A stretch of DNA of 29,592 nt. Origin: JBMNNS01 sp050942625. Lineage in GTDB: Bacteria > Bacillota > Dethiobacteria > DTU022 > UBA8154. The notes below the pieces were generated by a model, which worked only from the letters and a program-made list of their open reading frames with translations, was not told where the DNA came from and did not search any database. Position 1 is the first letter of the stretch; the number at the start of each line of letters is the position of its first letter. This document shows positions 1 to 7,420 of this stretch, piece by piece. The position numbers were made by a program, and so were the translations under genes. The stretch is from NCBI GenBank assembly GCA_050942625.1, contig JBMNNS010000012.1, positions 1 to 29,592 on the forward strand. The letters are read 5' to 3'.

Positions 1-57
1 GCCCATGTCTATGAAATTTTACAAACTGCGAGTTTTGCCAGAGCTGTTATTAAATAA
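1..57 (+). CDS. C-terminal tail of an upstream gene, partial
   Basis: Frame 1 is open from the first base and ends with TAA at 55-57, giving 18 residues (AHVYEILQTASFARAVIK). The composition is protein-like and the stop lies 26 bases before the phnD start, as expected for the preceding gene of an operon. The fragment is too short to name a family. It could be a chance open frame; the rest of the gene lies outside the window. Confidence 0.4.
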   Translation, partial: AHVYEILQTASFARAVIK

Positions 58-83
58 AATTTATATAAAACAAGGAGGTAACA

Positions 84-1007
84 ATGAACTACTTATTAAA
101 AACCAAAAAAATAAGCGTGTTATTATTAGTTGTAATCTTGTTTTGTGTAACTTTAACAGCAATAGGTTGTCAGTCGCAATCGGAGGAAGCTTCAGGAGAA
201 ATAACGAAGCTACGTTTTGGCTCGACACCGGGGGAAGATATCAAGCAAATGGAAGCACGATATGAACCTTTAGTCGAGTACCTGTCAAGGGAGTTAGACA
301 TGGAGGTTGAGTTGTTTATAGGTACTGACTATACCGCTACTGTTGAAGCTATGCGTGCAGGCAATTTGGACGTAGCGATGTTCGGACCATTTTCATATGT
401 ATTGGCTAATGATTTAGCCGGTGCTGAGGCCTTTGCCATAGCTTATGATGAGAAGATGGGTATTTATTATGAGTCTTATATCATTACACATCCGGATAGC
501 AGCATAGAAGAGATCTCTGATCTAAAAGGGAAGACCTTTGCATATGTTGATCCCGCATCTACAGGAGGATACCTTATTCCAAGGATGCACATGGTGGAAG
601 CAGGCATAGACCCGGATAAAGATCTCGCTTCTTCAGTTTTTTTAGGTGGACATGATGCCTGTGCTTTTGCAGTAAAAAATAAGGAAGTAGATGCGGCAAC
701 TATTGTTAAAGGACAATACGATTTTTTGATGGAAAAAGATGAAATATCTGAAGAGAATGTTAAAATAATTCATACATCTGATAAATTCCCCGGAGGGCCT
801 TTGGCCTACCGTAAAGACTTGCCTGAAGAGTTAAAAACAAAGATTAAAGACCTTATTGTTAATATGCCCCAGGAAGAGATAGACAACATGAAAGGCATCT
901 TATTCAGAGGAGATGTAACAAAGTATGTAGAAGCGAATGATGAAGATTGGAATATTATACGCAAATGTGCAGAAGTATTGGACCTGGATTTAGAAGAAAT
1001 GAAATAA
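84..1007 (+). CDS. phnD: Phosphonate/phosphite-type ABC transporter substrate-binding lipoprotein (PhnD family)
   Basis: This is the extracytoplasmic receptor of an ABC importer for oxidised or reduced phosphorus compounds. The 307-residue product starts at an ATG behind a strong AAGGAGGT. Residues 1-28 are a basic then hydrophobic signal peptide, followed by a lipobox-like AIGC with Cys29 as the likely lipidated residue. The mature part shows the PhnD pattern: FGSTP near the N-terminus, a segment reading MFGPFSYVLA, then DLKGKTFAYVDPASTGG and GGHDACAFAV. The fold is a two-lobed type II binding protein. The ATPase and permease genes follow on the same strand. PhnD relatives bind phosphonates, phosphite or hypophosphite, and the sequence alone does not settle which. 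No C-P lyase or phosphite dehydrogenase gene is in the window. Confidence 0.9.
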   Translation: MNYLLKTKKISVLLLVVILFCVTLTAIGCQSQSEEASGEITKLRFGSTPGEDIKQMEARYEPLVEYLSRELDMEVELFIGTDYTATVEAMRAGNLDVAMFGPFSYVLANDLAGAEAFAIAYDEKMGIYYESYIITHPDSSIEEISDLKGKTFAYVDPASTGGYLIPRMHMVEAGIDPDKDLASSVFLGGHDACAFAVKNKEVDAATIVKGQYDFLMEKDEISEENVKIIHTSDKFPGGPLAYRKDLPEELKTKIKDLIVNMPQEEIDNMKGILFRGDVTKYVEANDEDWNIIRKCAEVLDLDLEEMK

Positions 1008-1035
1008 ATAACACTGAAGGCAAGGAAGTGTTAAA

Positions 1036-1818
1036 ATGATCAAAATTAAAGCTCTACACAAAAAATTTAATGGCAATGTCCATGCTTTACGTGGAGTTAA
1101 TTTGGAAATAGAGCAAGGTGAATTTACTGTTATTTTAGGTCCAAGCGGAGCGGGGAAATCAACCCTGCTCCGCTGTATAAACGGACTGGAGAAGCCAACT
1201 GAAGGTCAGGTATTCTTCAATGAGCTATCTATGATTGATGCCAAAAACTTAAGATATATTCGTAAAAAAACCGGTATGATATTCCAGCAATTTAATCTAG
1301 TAAAGCGTTTATCCGTACTGCAAAATGTGCTATGCGGAAGGCTGGCATATAACGCTGTTCTACCTACATGTTTGAAACTTTTTTCCAGGGAAGATGTGGA
1401 TATAGCTTTACACTGTTTGGAAAGAGTTGGACTTGCTGATAAGGTATATAACCGGGCGGATGAGCTTAGTGGGGGGCAGATGCAGCGTGTAGGTATCGCA
1501 CGGGCACTTGCACAAAGACCCGATATAATACTGGCAGACGAGCCTATTGCTAGCCTGGATCCCCGTTCAGCAGAGCAGATTATGGATGTTTTAATGGAAA
1601 TCAACAGTACTGATAAGATTACTATATTGGTGAGTTTGCATGCTGTCGATTTTGCAAAACGTTATGGTAAAAAGATTGTAGGGATCAGTGATGGTAAAAT
1701 AGTGCTGGAAAAAAAGGGTTATGACTTAAGTAGCGGGGATATAGATTTAATTTATGAAGATAAGAAAACCGTTGACATCCCTGGATTCCACACTTCGCCA
1801 GTAGCAAACATATCGTAA
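1036..1818 (+). CDS. phnC: Phosphonate ABC transporter ATP-binding protein
   Basis: This cytoplasmic ATPase should drive the importer formed with the flanking genes. The 260-residue product has Walker A GPSGAGKS (35-42), a Q-loop in IFQQFN (about 82-87), the signature LSGGQ (144-148) followed by RVGIARAL, Walker B IILADEP (165-170) and an H-loop histidine near 202 in VSLHAVDFA. The SLHAVDFAKRY ending is characteristic of PhnC rather than of general amino acid ATPases. It starts at ATG 1036 after CAAGGAAG. It lies 28 bases after phnD and 55 bases before phnE, in one apparent operon. All catalytic motifs are intact. Confidence 0.92.
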   Translation: MIKIKALHKKFNGNVHALRGVNLEIEQGEFTVILGPSGAGKSTLLRCINGLEKPTEGQVFFNELSMIDAKNLRYIRKKTGMIFQQFNLVKRLSVLQNVLCGRLAYNAVLPTCLKLFSREDVDIALHCLERVGLADKVYNRADELSGGQMQRVGIARALAQRPDIILADEPIASLDPRSAEQIMDVLMEINSTDKITILVSLHAVDFAKRYGKKIVGISDGKIVLEKKGYDLSSGDIDLIYEDKKTVDIPGFHTSPVANIS

Positions 1819-1873
1819 ATAGCTATGAGTATCCTAACAAAAGATTGCAGAATGGAGGTTAAAACTATTATCA

Positions 1874-2662
1874 ATGATATTAGTAACACAGAAAAAACTT
1901 GATCTAAAAAGATTTGTTAGATATTTAGTATGGACTATTATAATACTGGCGATATTGTGGTGGAGTGCAGTAGGAACTAATTTGAATTTTGGAATGCTGC
2001 GCGGAGGGCTGCAGGGAGTAGCAGATATAGTTGGCAGAATGGTACCCCCGGATTTTTCTATCTTAGAAAGGTTGGTTAAACCAACCATAGAAACGATACA
2101 GATTTCCATTTGGGGAACAATCCTGGCGATTTTATTGTCCATACCCTTCGGTGTGCTGGCTGCCAGAAATTTATCGCCACACCCTGTTGTGTGTCAAATC
2201 AGCCGAATTATACTGAATGCAATAAGAGCGATTCCTGATATGCTTTTTGCTCTAATTTTTGTGGCCGCAGTAGGGCTCGGACCATTGCCAGGGGTGCTAG
2301 GCATTGGGGTTAGTTCGTCGGGGATGTTAGGAAAGTTTCTCGCAGATTTTATTGAAAATATTGATAAAGGTCCGCTGGATGCACTTAAAGCCACAGGGGC
2401 AAAAAAAATGCAGATTATTTCCTATGCCGTAGTTCCTCAAATCATACCAGAGTTTGTTACACTTGCTTTATTTAGATGGGAAATGAATTTTCGTGCATCC
2501 ACGGTTATTGGTATAGTAGGTGCAGGGGGGCTAGGGTTTGAGTTGATGACCAGTATGAGACTTTTTCAATACAAAGAAACGGCTACTATTTTAATAGTAA
2601 TATTAATAGTTGTAACTATAGTAGATTTTATATCCACCACTATTCGTAAGCGGATTATTTAG
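1874..2662 (+). CDS. phnE: Phosphonate ABC transporter permease
   Basis: This integral membrane subunit forms the translocation path. The 262-residue product has an N-terminal membrane helix (about 17-35), further helices in the binding-protein-dependent transport domain, and the ATPase-contacting EAA-type loop DALKATGAKKMQIISYAV near residues 168-185. The string FRASTVIGIVGAGGLG after it is typical of PhnE. The only permease gene seen here is this one, so the channel is presumably a homodimer. The start is ATG 1874. The Shine-Dalgarno GGAGGT at 1854-1859 is 14 bases upstream, a little far, so a weak alternative start closer to it cannot be excluded. Confidence 0.9.
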   Translation: MILVTQKKLDLKRFVRYLVWTIIILAILWWSAVGTNLNFGMLRGGLQGVADIVGRMVPPDFSILERLVKPTIETIQISIWGTILAILLSIPFGVLAARNLSPHPVVCQISRIILNAIRAIPDMLFALIFVAAVGLGPLPGVLGIGVSSSGMLGKFLADFIENIDKGPLDALKATGAKKMQIISYAVVPQIIPEFVTLALFRWEMNFRASTVIGIVGAGGLGFELMTSMRLFQYKETATILIVILIVVTIVDFISTTIRKRII

Positions 2663-2688
2663 GTGATTACTTGTATGGTGTGTGCCGC

Positions 2689-2717
2689 TTTTGGGCAGAC
2701 CTATCCCAGGGAAGGAA
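2689..2717 (+). repeat. Direct repeat copy A (29 bp)
   Basis: This stretch, beginning TTTTGGGCAGACCTATCC, recurs at 5293-5321 in the same orientation with two mismatches in 29 bases. It sits just behind phnE. The two copies bracket the decayed ATPase and the two-gene iron-sulfur unit. The second copy lies close upstream of a group II intron remnant, so both may be intron-derived; that is inference. Confidence 0.6.
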
Positions 2718-2804
2718 TTCTAAATATTTGCCAAACCTATGCTTAATCAAAAAAATTTCCCTTATTATCATTAGGCTGGATGGCGCTCTCCTACGCCAGC
2801 ATAT

Positions 2805-3141
2805 TCAAGATATGTTCAGAGAGTACGCCATAGCGAGGCGTATTCTGGGGTGGGGAATATCAACATCAATGATTTCCTTGACTTGACCGGGACATCACCA
2901 CAATCCTATCAGCTAGATAGATTGCCTCATCCACACTATGAGTGACAAAAAGTTTTTTTTCCTTGGAGGATCTATGTGCGAACTCCATACCCAAAAGGAT
3001 ATTTTGCTCCACCGTACGCCAGGGCAGCAAAGAATACTGCTGAAAAACCATGCCTATTTGCGGATGAGTCTGGTTTTGTACATCTCCTTCTCCGATTACG
3101 AATGCCAAAAAATGTGACCCACTAACGCCTTGAAAAAGTGA
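2805..3141 (-). pseudogene. Decayed NitT/TauT (SsuB/TauB-type) ABC transporter ATPase
   Basis: On the minus strand the frame holds a Q-loop block (IGMVFQQYSLLPWRTVEQN) joined almost directly to an H-loop block (LFVTHSVDEAIYLADRIVVM). This matches nitrate/sulfonate/taurine importer ATPases but lacks the whole signature and Walker B segment between them. Upstream, GVSGS is followed at once by HFLAF, as if the GKST of Walker A had been lost. Near 2880 the frame shifts. The family C-terminal piece VKEIIDVDIPHPR then continues in another frame to a stop at 2805. With no nucleotide-binding motifs left, the gene cannot make a working ATPase. It has no cognate permease or binding protein nearby. Confidence 0.8.
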
Positions 3142-3171
3142 TCATCCCCCTATCTCATATAATTTTCTTTC

Positions 3172-3933
3172 TTAACTTTCCGCAGCCAGCAGCGCAGCTC
3201 CCAGTGCCCCGGTAAACTGACACTCTCCAGGGACGAAAACTTTGCTTTTAAGTTCTTCTTCCAGTGTCCGGCGAACCCCGGCATTTTGAGCCACTCCGCC
3301 GGTAAATACTACCTTCTCCTTAACGCCCAGACGGCGGGCCATAGTAGCCACCCGCTTCCCCACAGACTGATGAAGACCGGCGATAATTCCTCCCTTCGGA
3401 CTGCCACGGGCCAGCAGACCGATAATTTCCGATTCGGCAAAAACTGTACACATACTGTTAATACCGACCATTTCCGACGGATCTTCGGATGCCGCCAGTT
3501 CTCCCACATCCATGCCAAGGGTATTGGCCATAATCTGTAAAAATCTTCCTGTTCCCGCGGCGCACTTGTCATTCATGGCAAAATCCATAACTTTGCCGTT
3601 TTCATTGATGCTGATTACTTTGCTGTCCTGGCCCCCTATGTCTATGATGGTCCGAGCTTCCGGACAAAGGGCTGCCACACCCCGGGCATGACAGCTAATC
3701 TCTGTCACGGTGCGAAATGCCCCGTTAAAAGACACTCTTCCATAACCGGTGACAAGGATGCGGTCCACTTTTCTTTGTTCTATCCCGGCCTGGAGTAAAA
3801 GAGCCGCTAAAATTTGTTCCCCTGCATCACGAGGACTCCAGCCGGTGGGCAGAACGGCAGAATACTTTATATCCCGGCCCAGGAGTACCCCTTTAGAGGC
3901 TACGGAGCCGATATCCAGACCAACCGTGATCAC
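3172..3933 (-). CDS. ATP-dependent activator of 2-hydroxyacyl-CoA dehydratase/double-cubane protein (HgdC/YjiL family)
   Basis: Members of this family are homodimeric ASKHA-fold ATPases with one [4Fe-4S] cluster shared across the dimer. They use ATP hydrolysis to push low-potential electrons into a partner iron-sulfur protein. The 253-residue product has the N-terminal phosphate loop VGLDIGSVASKGV, the cluster cysteines at C124 (CAAGTGRF) and C162 (INSMCTVFAESE), IIDIGGQDSK and the late FTGGVAQNAGV. It starts with GTG at 3933, overlapping the TGA of the partner gene by 4 bases (GTGA), so the two are translationally coupled. Pairing with a single dehydratase-like subunit, not two, suggests the double-cubane system and not a classical amino acid fermentation dehydratase. 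Confidence 0.88.
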   Translation of the reverse strand: MITVGLDIGSVASKGVLLGRDIKYSAVLPTGWSPRDAGEQILAALLLQAGIEQRKVDRILVTGYGRVSFNGAFRTVTEISCHARGVAALCPEARTIIDIGGQDSKVISINENGKVMDFAMNDKCAAGTGRFLQIMANTLGMDVGELAASEDPSEMVGINSMCTVFAESEIIGLLARGSPKGGIIAGLHQSVGKRVATMARRLGVKEKVVFTGGVAQNAGVRRTLEEELKSKVFVPGECQFTGALGAALLAAES

Positions 3934-5066
3934 TTTCTCGTCATCTCCAGCATGGCCTCGATTCTGACTTTCAAACTTTCTTCATCAGAGGAGGAATAGT
4001 CGCTTTCCAAATGCAGAAAGGGCAGCCCTTTTTCTTTAACCAGCTTTTTTACCTCATATGATTCAATATTGTAGGTATGGCAGGCCTGCCAGGTGAGGTC
4101 AATAACAGCGGCAGCATTAAAATCATCGATCATGCGTCCAAGCAGCTCCATCCGGTAGGGATTGGGGCTCATACAGGAACACGGGATGTTAAGATACTTT
4201 TCGGCCAGGGCCATAATAGGATCATCATTGTTTCTGTCAGTCCTCAGCTCCAGCGTCTTATAACCGGAGCAGTTTTCCATCGCTACAACTGTTGCCCCTA
4301 GCTCGTCCACCAGGCGGACAACCTTTTCCGAACCCAGGCCAACCGGACAACCTGTTAATAGAATGCGCGGTTTTTGTGCAGCCTCCGGCTCACTTTCCCT
4401 GGATTTCAGTTTGTTTTTCAATGCTTCCAGCATTTGTATTACTTCTTTCTTGTCATAACTAAAGCCACTGGACCAGGTCATGGTTAATAAGGCAATTCCA
4501 CTTAAGGGCGGCGGGGATAATTGGTTCAGGTCGCTAATTTCCTTTAATAATTTTTTCTCCTGGTCTACCAGATCGATGGCTTCCCAGATATCTTCGTCCG
4601 TTATTGTTACCTCAAACTCTTCCTCGATACGGGTGCGGAGCTTTCTTATCTCCTCCACCCAAAGATCAAAAGAAAAAGGGGATTTCTGGTGGGGGAGCTG
4701 CATGACATGGACGGGCTTTAGATCCTGCATAATTTCAAACATCTTTTTTTTCCCGTCACAGGTGGTTTCTCCTACGATCAGATCGGAAAAAGCAAAGAAT
4801 GGGCAGGTATCGGTTACGGCAAAACCATATGATGATTTAATTAAGGGACATAAATTTCGGGGTAGGACTTCTTCCGCCGCCGGTATGGGTTTCTCCTGGG
4901 TTCCGCACAGACCTACCGGGATGGCCTCGGCAGCCAAAACCAGTTCTTGGGGGCAAAAGGTACAATAAATACCTACAACTTTCAAACCTTCTCTTTTTTC
5001 ATCTAAAATTTTCTCCAGAGCTACCGAACGGATGTTAGCAAATTGATCTATATTGTTTTCTACCAT
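3930..5066 (-). CDS. 2-hydroxyacyl-CoA dehydratase D-component family protein, probable double-cubane cluster protein (YjiM-like)
   Basis: The 378-residue product belongs to the HgdB/HgdC-type dehydratase subunit family. Cysteines sit at C35 and C38 (IYCTFCPQE), C54 (VGLCGT), C73 (RNLCP), C88 (DTCPFF) and C103 (TTCDGKKK). More follow in MENCSGY, PCSCMSPN and WQACHTYN. Classical dehydratases are encoded by two adjacent, related genes plus an activator. Here only one is present with its activator, the arrangement described for double-cubane [8Fe-9S] proteins that perform ATP-driven low-potential reductions of small molecules. I start it at the ATG at 5066, behind AAGGAGGGG, and not at an in-frame ATG 36 bases upstream that lacks a ribosome site. 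The natural substrate is unknown. Confidence 0.82.
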   Translation of the reverse strand: MVENNIDQFANIRSVALEKILDEKREGLKVVGIYCTFCPQELVLAAEAIPVGLCGTQEKPIPAAEEVLPRNLCPLIKSSYGFAVTDTCPFFAFSDLIVGETTCDGKKKMFEIMQDLKPVHVMQLPHQKSPFSFDLWVEEIRKLRTRIEEEFEVTITDEDIWEAIDLVDQEKKLLKEISDLNQLSPPPLSGIALLTMTWSSGFSYDKKEVIQMLEALKNKLKSRESEPEAAQKPRILLTGCPVGLGSEKVVRLVDELGATVVAMENCSGYKTLELRTDRNNDDPIMALAEKYLNIPCSCMSPNPYRMELLGRMIDDFNAAAVIDLTWQACHTYNIESYEVKKLVKEKGLPFLHLESDYSSSDEESLKVRIEAMLEMTRK

Positions 5067-5106
5067 TTTTCCCCTCCTTAAAAAGCGTTTTGAAAACAAC
5101 ATAAGA

Positions 5107-5135
5107 AAAGCGGGTTATTTATATTAGCCCGCTTT
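5107..5135 (-). terminator. Terminator-like hairpin in the leader of the dehydratase-like gene
   Basis: An 11-bp stem (AAAGCGGGTTA with TAGCCCGCTTT, one G-T pair) with a 7-base loop lies about 40 bases before the start of the minus-strand gene. Read on the minus strand it is followed by TTTTCTTAT, as in an intrinsic terminator. On the plus strand no T-run follows. It may end read-through from upstream, act as an attenuator, or cap the 5' end of the transcript; the sequence does not decide. Confidence 0.5.
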
Positions 5136-5292
5136 GATACTATCAAGTAACGTGAAAAAATTCCAATAGATTATTTCTATAAAAATAAGGCCGAATATTC
5201 GCTTATTCTATTAAATTTGTTTTGCGGTTAACGTGCCCTTATACAGCGATAATAGACGGTTCTATTGACACCTCTTTTCAAAGTGATATGTT

Positions 5293-5321
5293 TTTTGGGC
5301 AGACCTATCCGAGGGAATGAA
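5293..5321 (+). repeat. Direct repeat copy B (29 bp)
   Basis: This is the second copy of the sequence at 2689-2717, with two substitutions. It lies about 120 bases before the maturase fragment of the group II intron remnant. The stretch 5140-5440 around it holds no gene I can support. A GTGCC at 5233, resembling the 5' end of a group II intron, is the only other hint that this stretch could be degraded intron. Confidence 0.6.
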
Positions 5322-5439
5322 CCATTTACACAAGATTATTTACGCTCCCATAAAGATTCAAAAAAATATATTTTAACTTTACTCGATTTGGCGTTCCTAT
5401 TAATTCTTTTATTTGGGTTTATTCACCTTTATAACCCTT

Positions 5440-5589
5440 GACAGATATAAAGCCTGGGAGTATGCTAACACAAGAAAGGGCTACTGGCGTATTGCCGGTA
5501 GCCCTATCCTTGTGAAATCTCTAACCAATGAATACCTCAAGAAGCTAGGGCTTCAGTCAATCAGTGAAAGATATTCATTGATCCGCTAA
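5440..5589 (+). pseudogene. Group II intron reverse transcriptase/maturase, C-terminal fragment
   Basis: The frame from 5440 to the TAA at 5587-5589 encodes about 49 residues with the hallmark C-terminus of bacterial intron maturases. It contains YKAWEYANTRKGYWRIAGSP, then LTNEYLKKLGL and a final SERYSLIR. Immediately upstream the same frame reads low-complexity FFFYLGLF after a stop at 5401, so homology ends abruptly near 5440. The reverse transcriptase domain and most of the maturase domain are gone. Domain V and VI sequences follow 10 bases after the stop, which is their place in an intact intron. The element is dead for mobility unless helped in trans. Confidence 0.88.
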
Positions 5590-5598
5590 TTCTATTGA

Positions 5599-5674
5599 AC
5601 CACCGTATACCGAACGGTACGTACGGTGGTGTGAGAGGATGCTGGATAAATTAATTATCCAGCTCCTACTCGAT
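5599..5674 (+). mobile_element. Group II intron 3' end: domains V and VI
   Basis: 5599-5630 folds as domain V. The 9-bp lower stem CCACCGTAT/GTACGGTGG closes with a T-G pair, with a two-base bulge (AC, 5619-5620) and a short upper stem with a GAAC loop. 5633-5671 folds as domain VI: GAGAGGA pairs with TCCT and CTC around a bulged A at 5668, above it a perfect GCTGGATAA/TTATCCAGC stem. The bulged A is the expected branch point, seven bases from a likely intron end at GAT 5672-5674. The triad position that is normally AGC or CGC reads CAC here. Confidence 0.85.
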
Positions 5675-5715
5675 ATACCCTATGTTTTACTTTTGTTGCC
5701 TGCCCGTTCCTGTAA

Positions 5716-5734
5716 GGGAGACCTGTGGTCTCCC
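5716..5734. repeat. Short perfect inverted repeat
   Basis: GGGAGACC, loop TGT, GGTCTCCC. It lies between the intron remnant and the end of the minus-strand GerMN gene (stop at 5783). On the minus strand no T-run follows the stem, so it is at best a weak transcription stop. On the plus strand a T-rich stretch follows only after about 17 bases. Confidence 0.5.
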
Positions 5735-5782
5735 GCTTCGTTATACCTCTAGTTTTATTTTTTTGCCTACCCTTGCCAGCAG

Positions 5783-7420
5783 TTATTTGCCCAGCGGTTT
5801 ATTAATTAGGCAATGGCCACCCAGGGTTTCTACTATTTTGCCGTCAACCAGAATTTGCACAAATTTTATTTCCTCTAGTTGAGTAAGAGTCCAGACAATG
5901 GAGTCGATCAGGACGCTTTCCATTTCTCCACCGTAGTTAGCCTCTCTTATTTCGCCGGAAAAGTTTACATAAGCAGTAGCGCCTTCTACGCGGAGGTCCA
6001 GCAGTTTTGTGCCTTCAGGAATGATCTTCTCCAAGCTCTCATCTTGCGGTCCTTTCAAGAGCTCTTCCATCAATGTGTGTGGGTCGGGCGTTTTCGCAAA
6101 AGTTCTTTTTTCCTTCCCAAGTTTAAAGGCTGTTTCTGTAACTTGCATAAAGTAGAGCTCCATCGTGTTTTCCTGTTTATCGGATTCAAATTTTACCTTT
6201 TCACCGGCCAGGTTTTCCAGGATGGAGAGAAGCTGGGGAAGGTCCCTGTTGCTGGCAATTAATACCTCGGCATCATCTTTTACCCACCGTGCTGTTTTAC
6301 ATTCTCCCACATATTCGTTCCGTGCTTTGGGATCCAGGTCCACGTAACCATCGGCTAATTTGCCACGTTCTATTTCTGGGAGGAAAGAGTACTCTCCTGG
6401 AGTTGTACTATAATAGAGATCCATGAAATCATTTTCTTGCCTCCCCCGGAATCGCAGGACAAATTTAAAGGAATGATCATTGTTGTTAAAAAATCCTATC
6501 TTCCATAATTTCATGTCTATTGGTAGCACATGGAAGACTTTTTCAACATCGGGCCAGTAGCTTTTTACTTCTTCCAGGCTGCTCGTTCTGTTCAGCTCCC
6601 GCACCTTTGCCCCCTCCGGTAAGCTCCAGGAGAAAATGTCTGCCTCCAGTTTGGGGTTAATTTTGAGTTCCTTGAATTCCACCACCAGCCTGTGTCCTTC
6701 GGGATGGTTCAATATTTTGCGCAGGGGCAGATTAGTTTTTTTATCTATCCAGAGCCGATGAAATTCCTGGTCGCCGAAAAATTTGTACTCTAGCACTGCT
6801 GCTTCACGACCAAAGAGAGTTTCGGTTCCTAAAGCGTTCACTTCTTCAGCTTCTTCGAGCTCCCAAACGGTGGTGCCGATATGGTAGCGCCAGAGTTCTT
6901 TCTCGGGGAAAAGGTTTTCCACTGTTACCCTCCCTGGTTCGGGTTCAATAAAGGCCATACTATCTCCGTTACTGATATATTGACATTCATAATCATTGTA
7001 GCGGTGGGAAGCAGAATATAGCCAAGGTTTCTGATATTGAATTTCTATTGTTTCCAAATATTCTGTTTCCCCATTTTGTTCAATCCTGATTTCTGCAATA
7101 CCGCTATAGCTTTGTAGTTCCTCATAGGCTTTTACGACGGCATGCACCAGATTGGTCTGTTCGGGTTTTCCGGGATAAATTAGGTTCAAACCAAGTATTA
7201 GGATCAGGGCTGCCGCCACTGCTACTGCACCTTTAAACCACCTGGATTTTAATAGTTTGGTTCTTGTATTGCTTTTTTTAAGCCTTTTTACCGCTCTGAT
7301 CGTCTCAAACATTTTTTCGAGATCAGGATCAACTTGTTCTAAACGGTAATAACGGGGCTTTTTTTCTTTTTGCAGGTCATCTATGAAGTCATCAATGTGT
7401 TGTTGATATTTATGCTCCAT
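5783..7420 (-). CDS. Membrane-anchored GerMN-domain protein, probable anti-sigma partner
   Basis: The 545-residue product has a cytoplasmic, charged N-terminus (1-60), one transmembrane helix (about 64-82, AVAVAAALILILGLNLIY) and a large extracellular part. The first extracellular half resembles LolA/MucB-like beta domains seen in sigma-regulator proteins (residues about 90-275, with EYLETIEIQYQKPWLYSA and LWIDKKTNLPLRK). The C-terminus (about 425-540) is a GerMN domain, ending in VNFSGE, SIVWTLTQLEEIKFVQILVDGK. The start is ATG 7420 behind GGGGAGGT, overlapping the end of the sigma gene by 11 bases. No zinc anti-sigma HxxxCxxC motif is visible, so the anti-sigma role rests on gene order and topology. 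Confidence 0.75.
   Translation of the reverse strand: MEHKYQQHIDDFIDDLQKEKKPRYYRLEQVDPDLEKMFETIRAVKRLKKSNTRTKLLKSRWFKGAVAVAAALILILGLNLIYPGKPEQTNLVHAVVKAYEELQSYSGIAEIRIEQNGETEYLETIEIQYQKPWLYSASHRYNDYECQYISNGDSMAFIEPEPGRVTVENLFPEKELWRYHIGTTVWELEEAEEVNALGTETLFGREAAVLEYKFFGDQEFHRLWIDKKTNLPLRKILNHPEGHRLVVEFKELKINPKLEADIFSWSLPEGAKVRELNRTSSLEEVKSYWPDVEKVFHVLPIDMKLWKIGFFNNNDHSFKFVLRFRGRQENDFMDLYYSTTPGEYSFLPEIERGKLADGYVDLDPKARNEYVGECKTARWVKDDAEVLIASNRDLPQLLSILENLAGEKVKFESDKQENTMELYFMQVTETAFKLGKEKRTFAKTPDPHTLMEELLKGPQDESLEKIIPEGTKLLDLRVEGATAYVNFSGEIREANYGGEMESVLIDSIVWTLTQLEEIKFVQILVDGKIVETLGGHCLINKPLGK

Noticed and set aside
2671..2886. 71-codon plus-strand open frame after phnE
   Set aside because: It contains repeat copy A and the antisense of the decayed ATPase; the product resembles nothing and there is no ribosome site.
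4480..4968. 162-codon plus-strand open frame
   Set aside because: It is antisense to the conserved cysteine-rich dehydratase-like gene and has no ribosome site.
5716..5734. Inverted repeat as terminator of the GerMN gene
   Set aside because: No T-run follows on the minus strand, so it is listed only as an inverted repeat.
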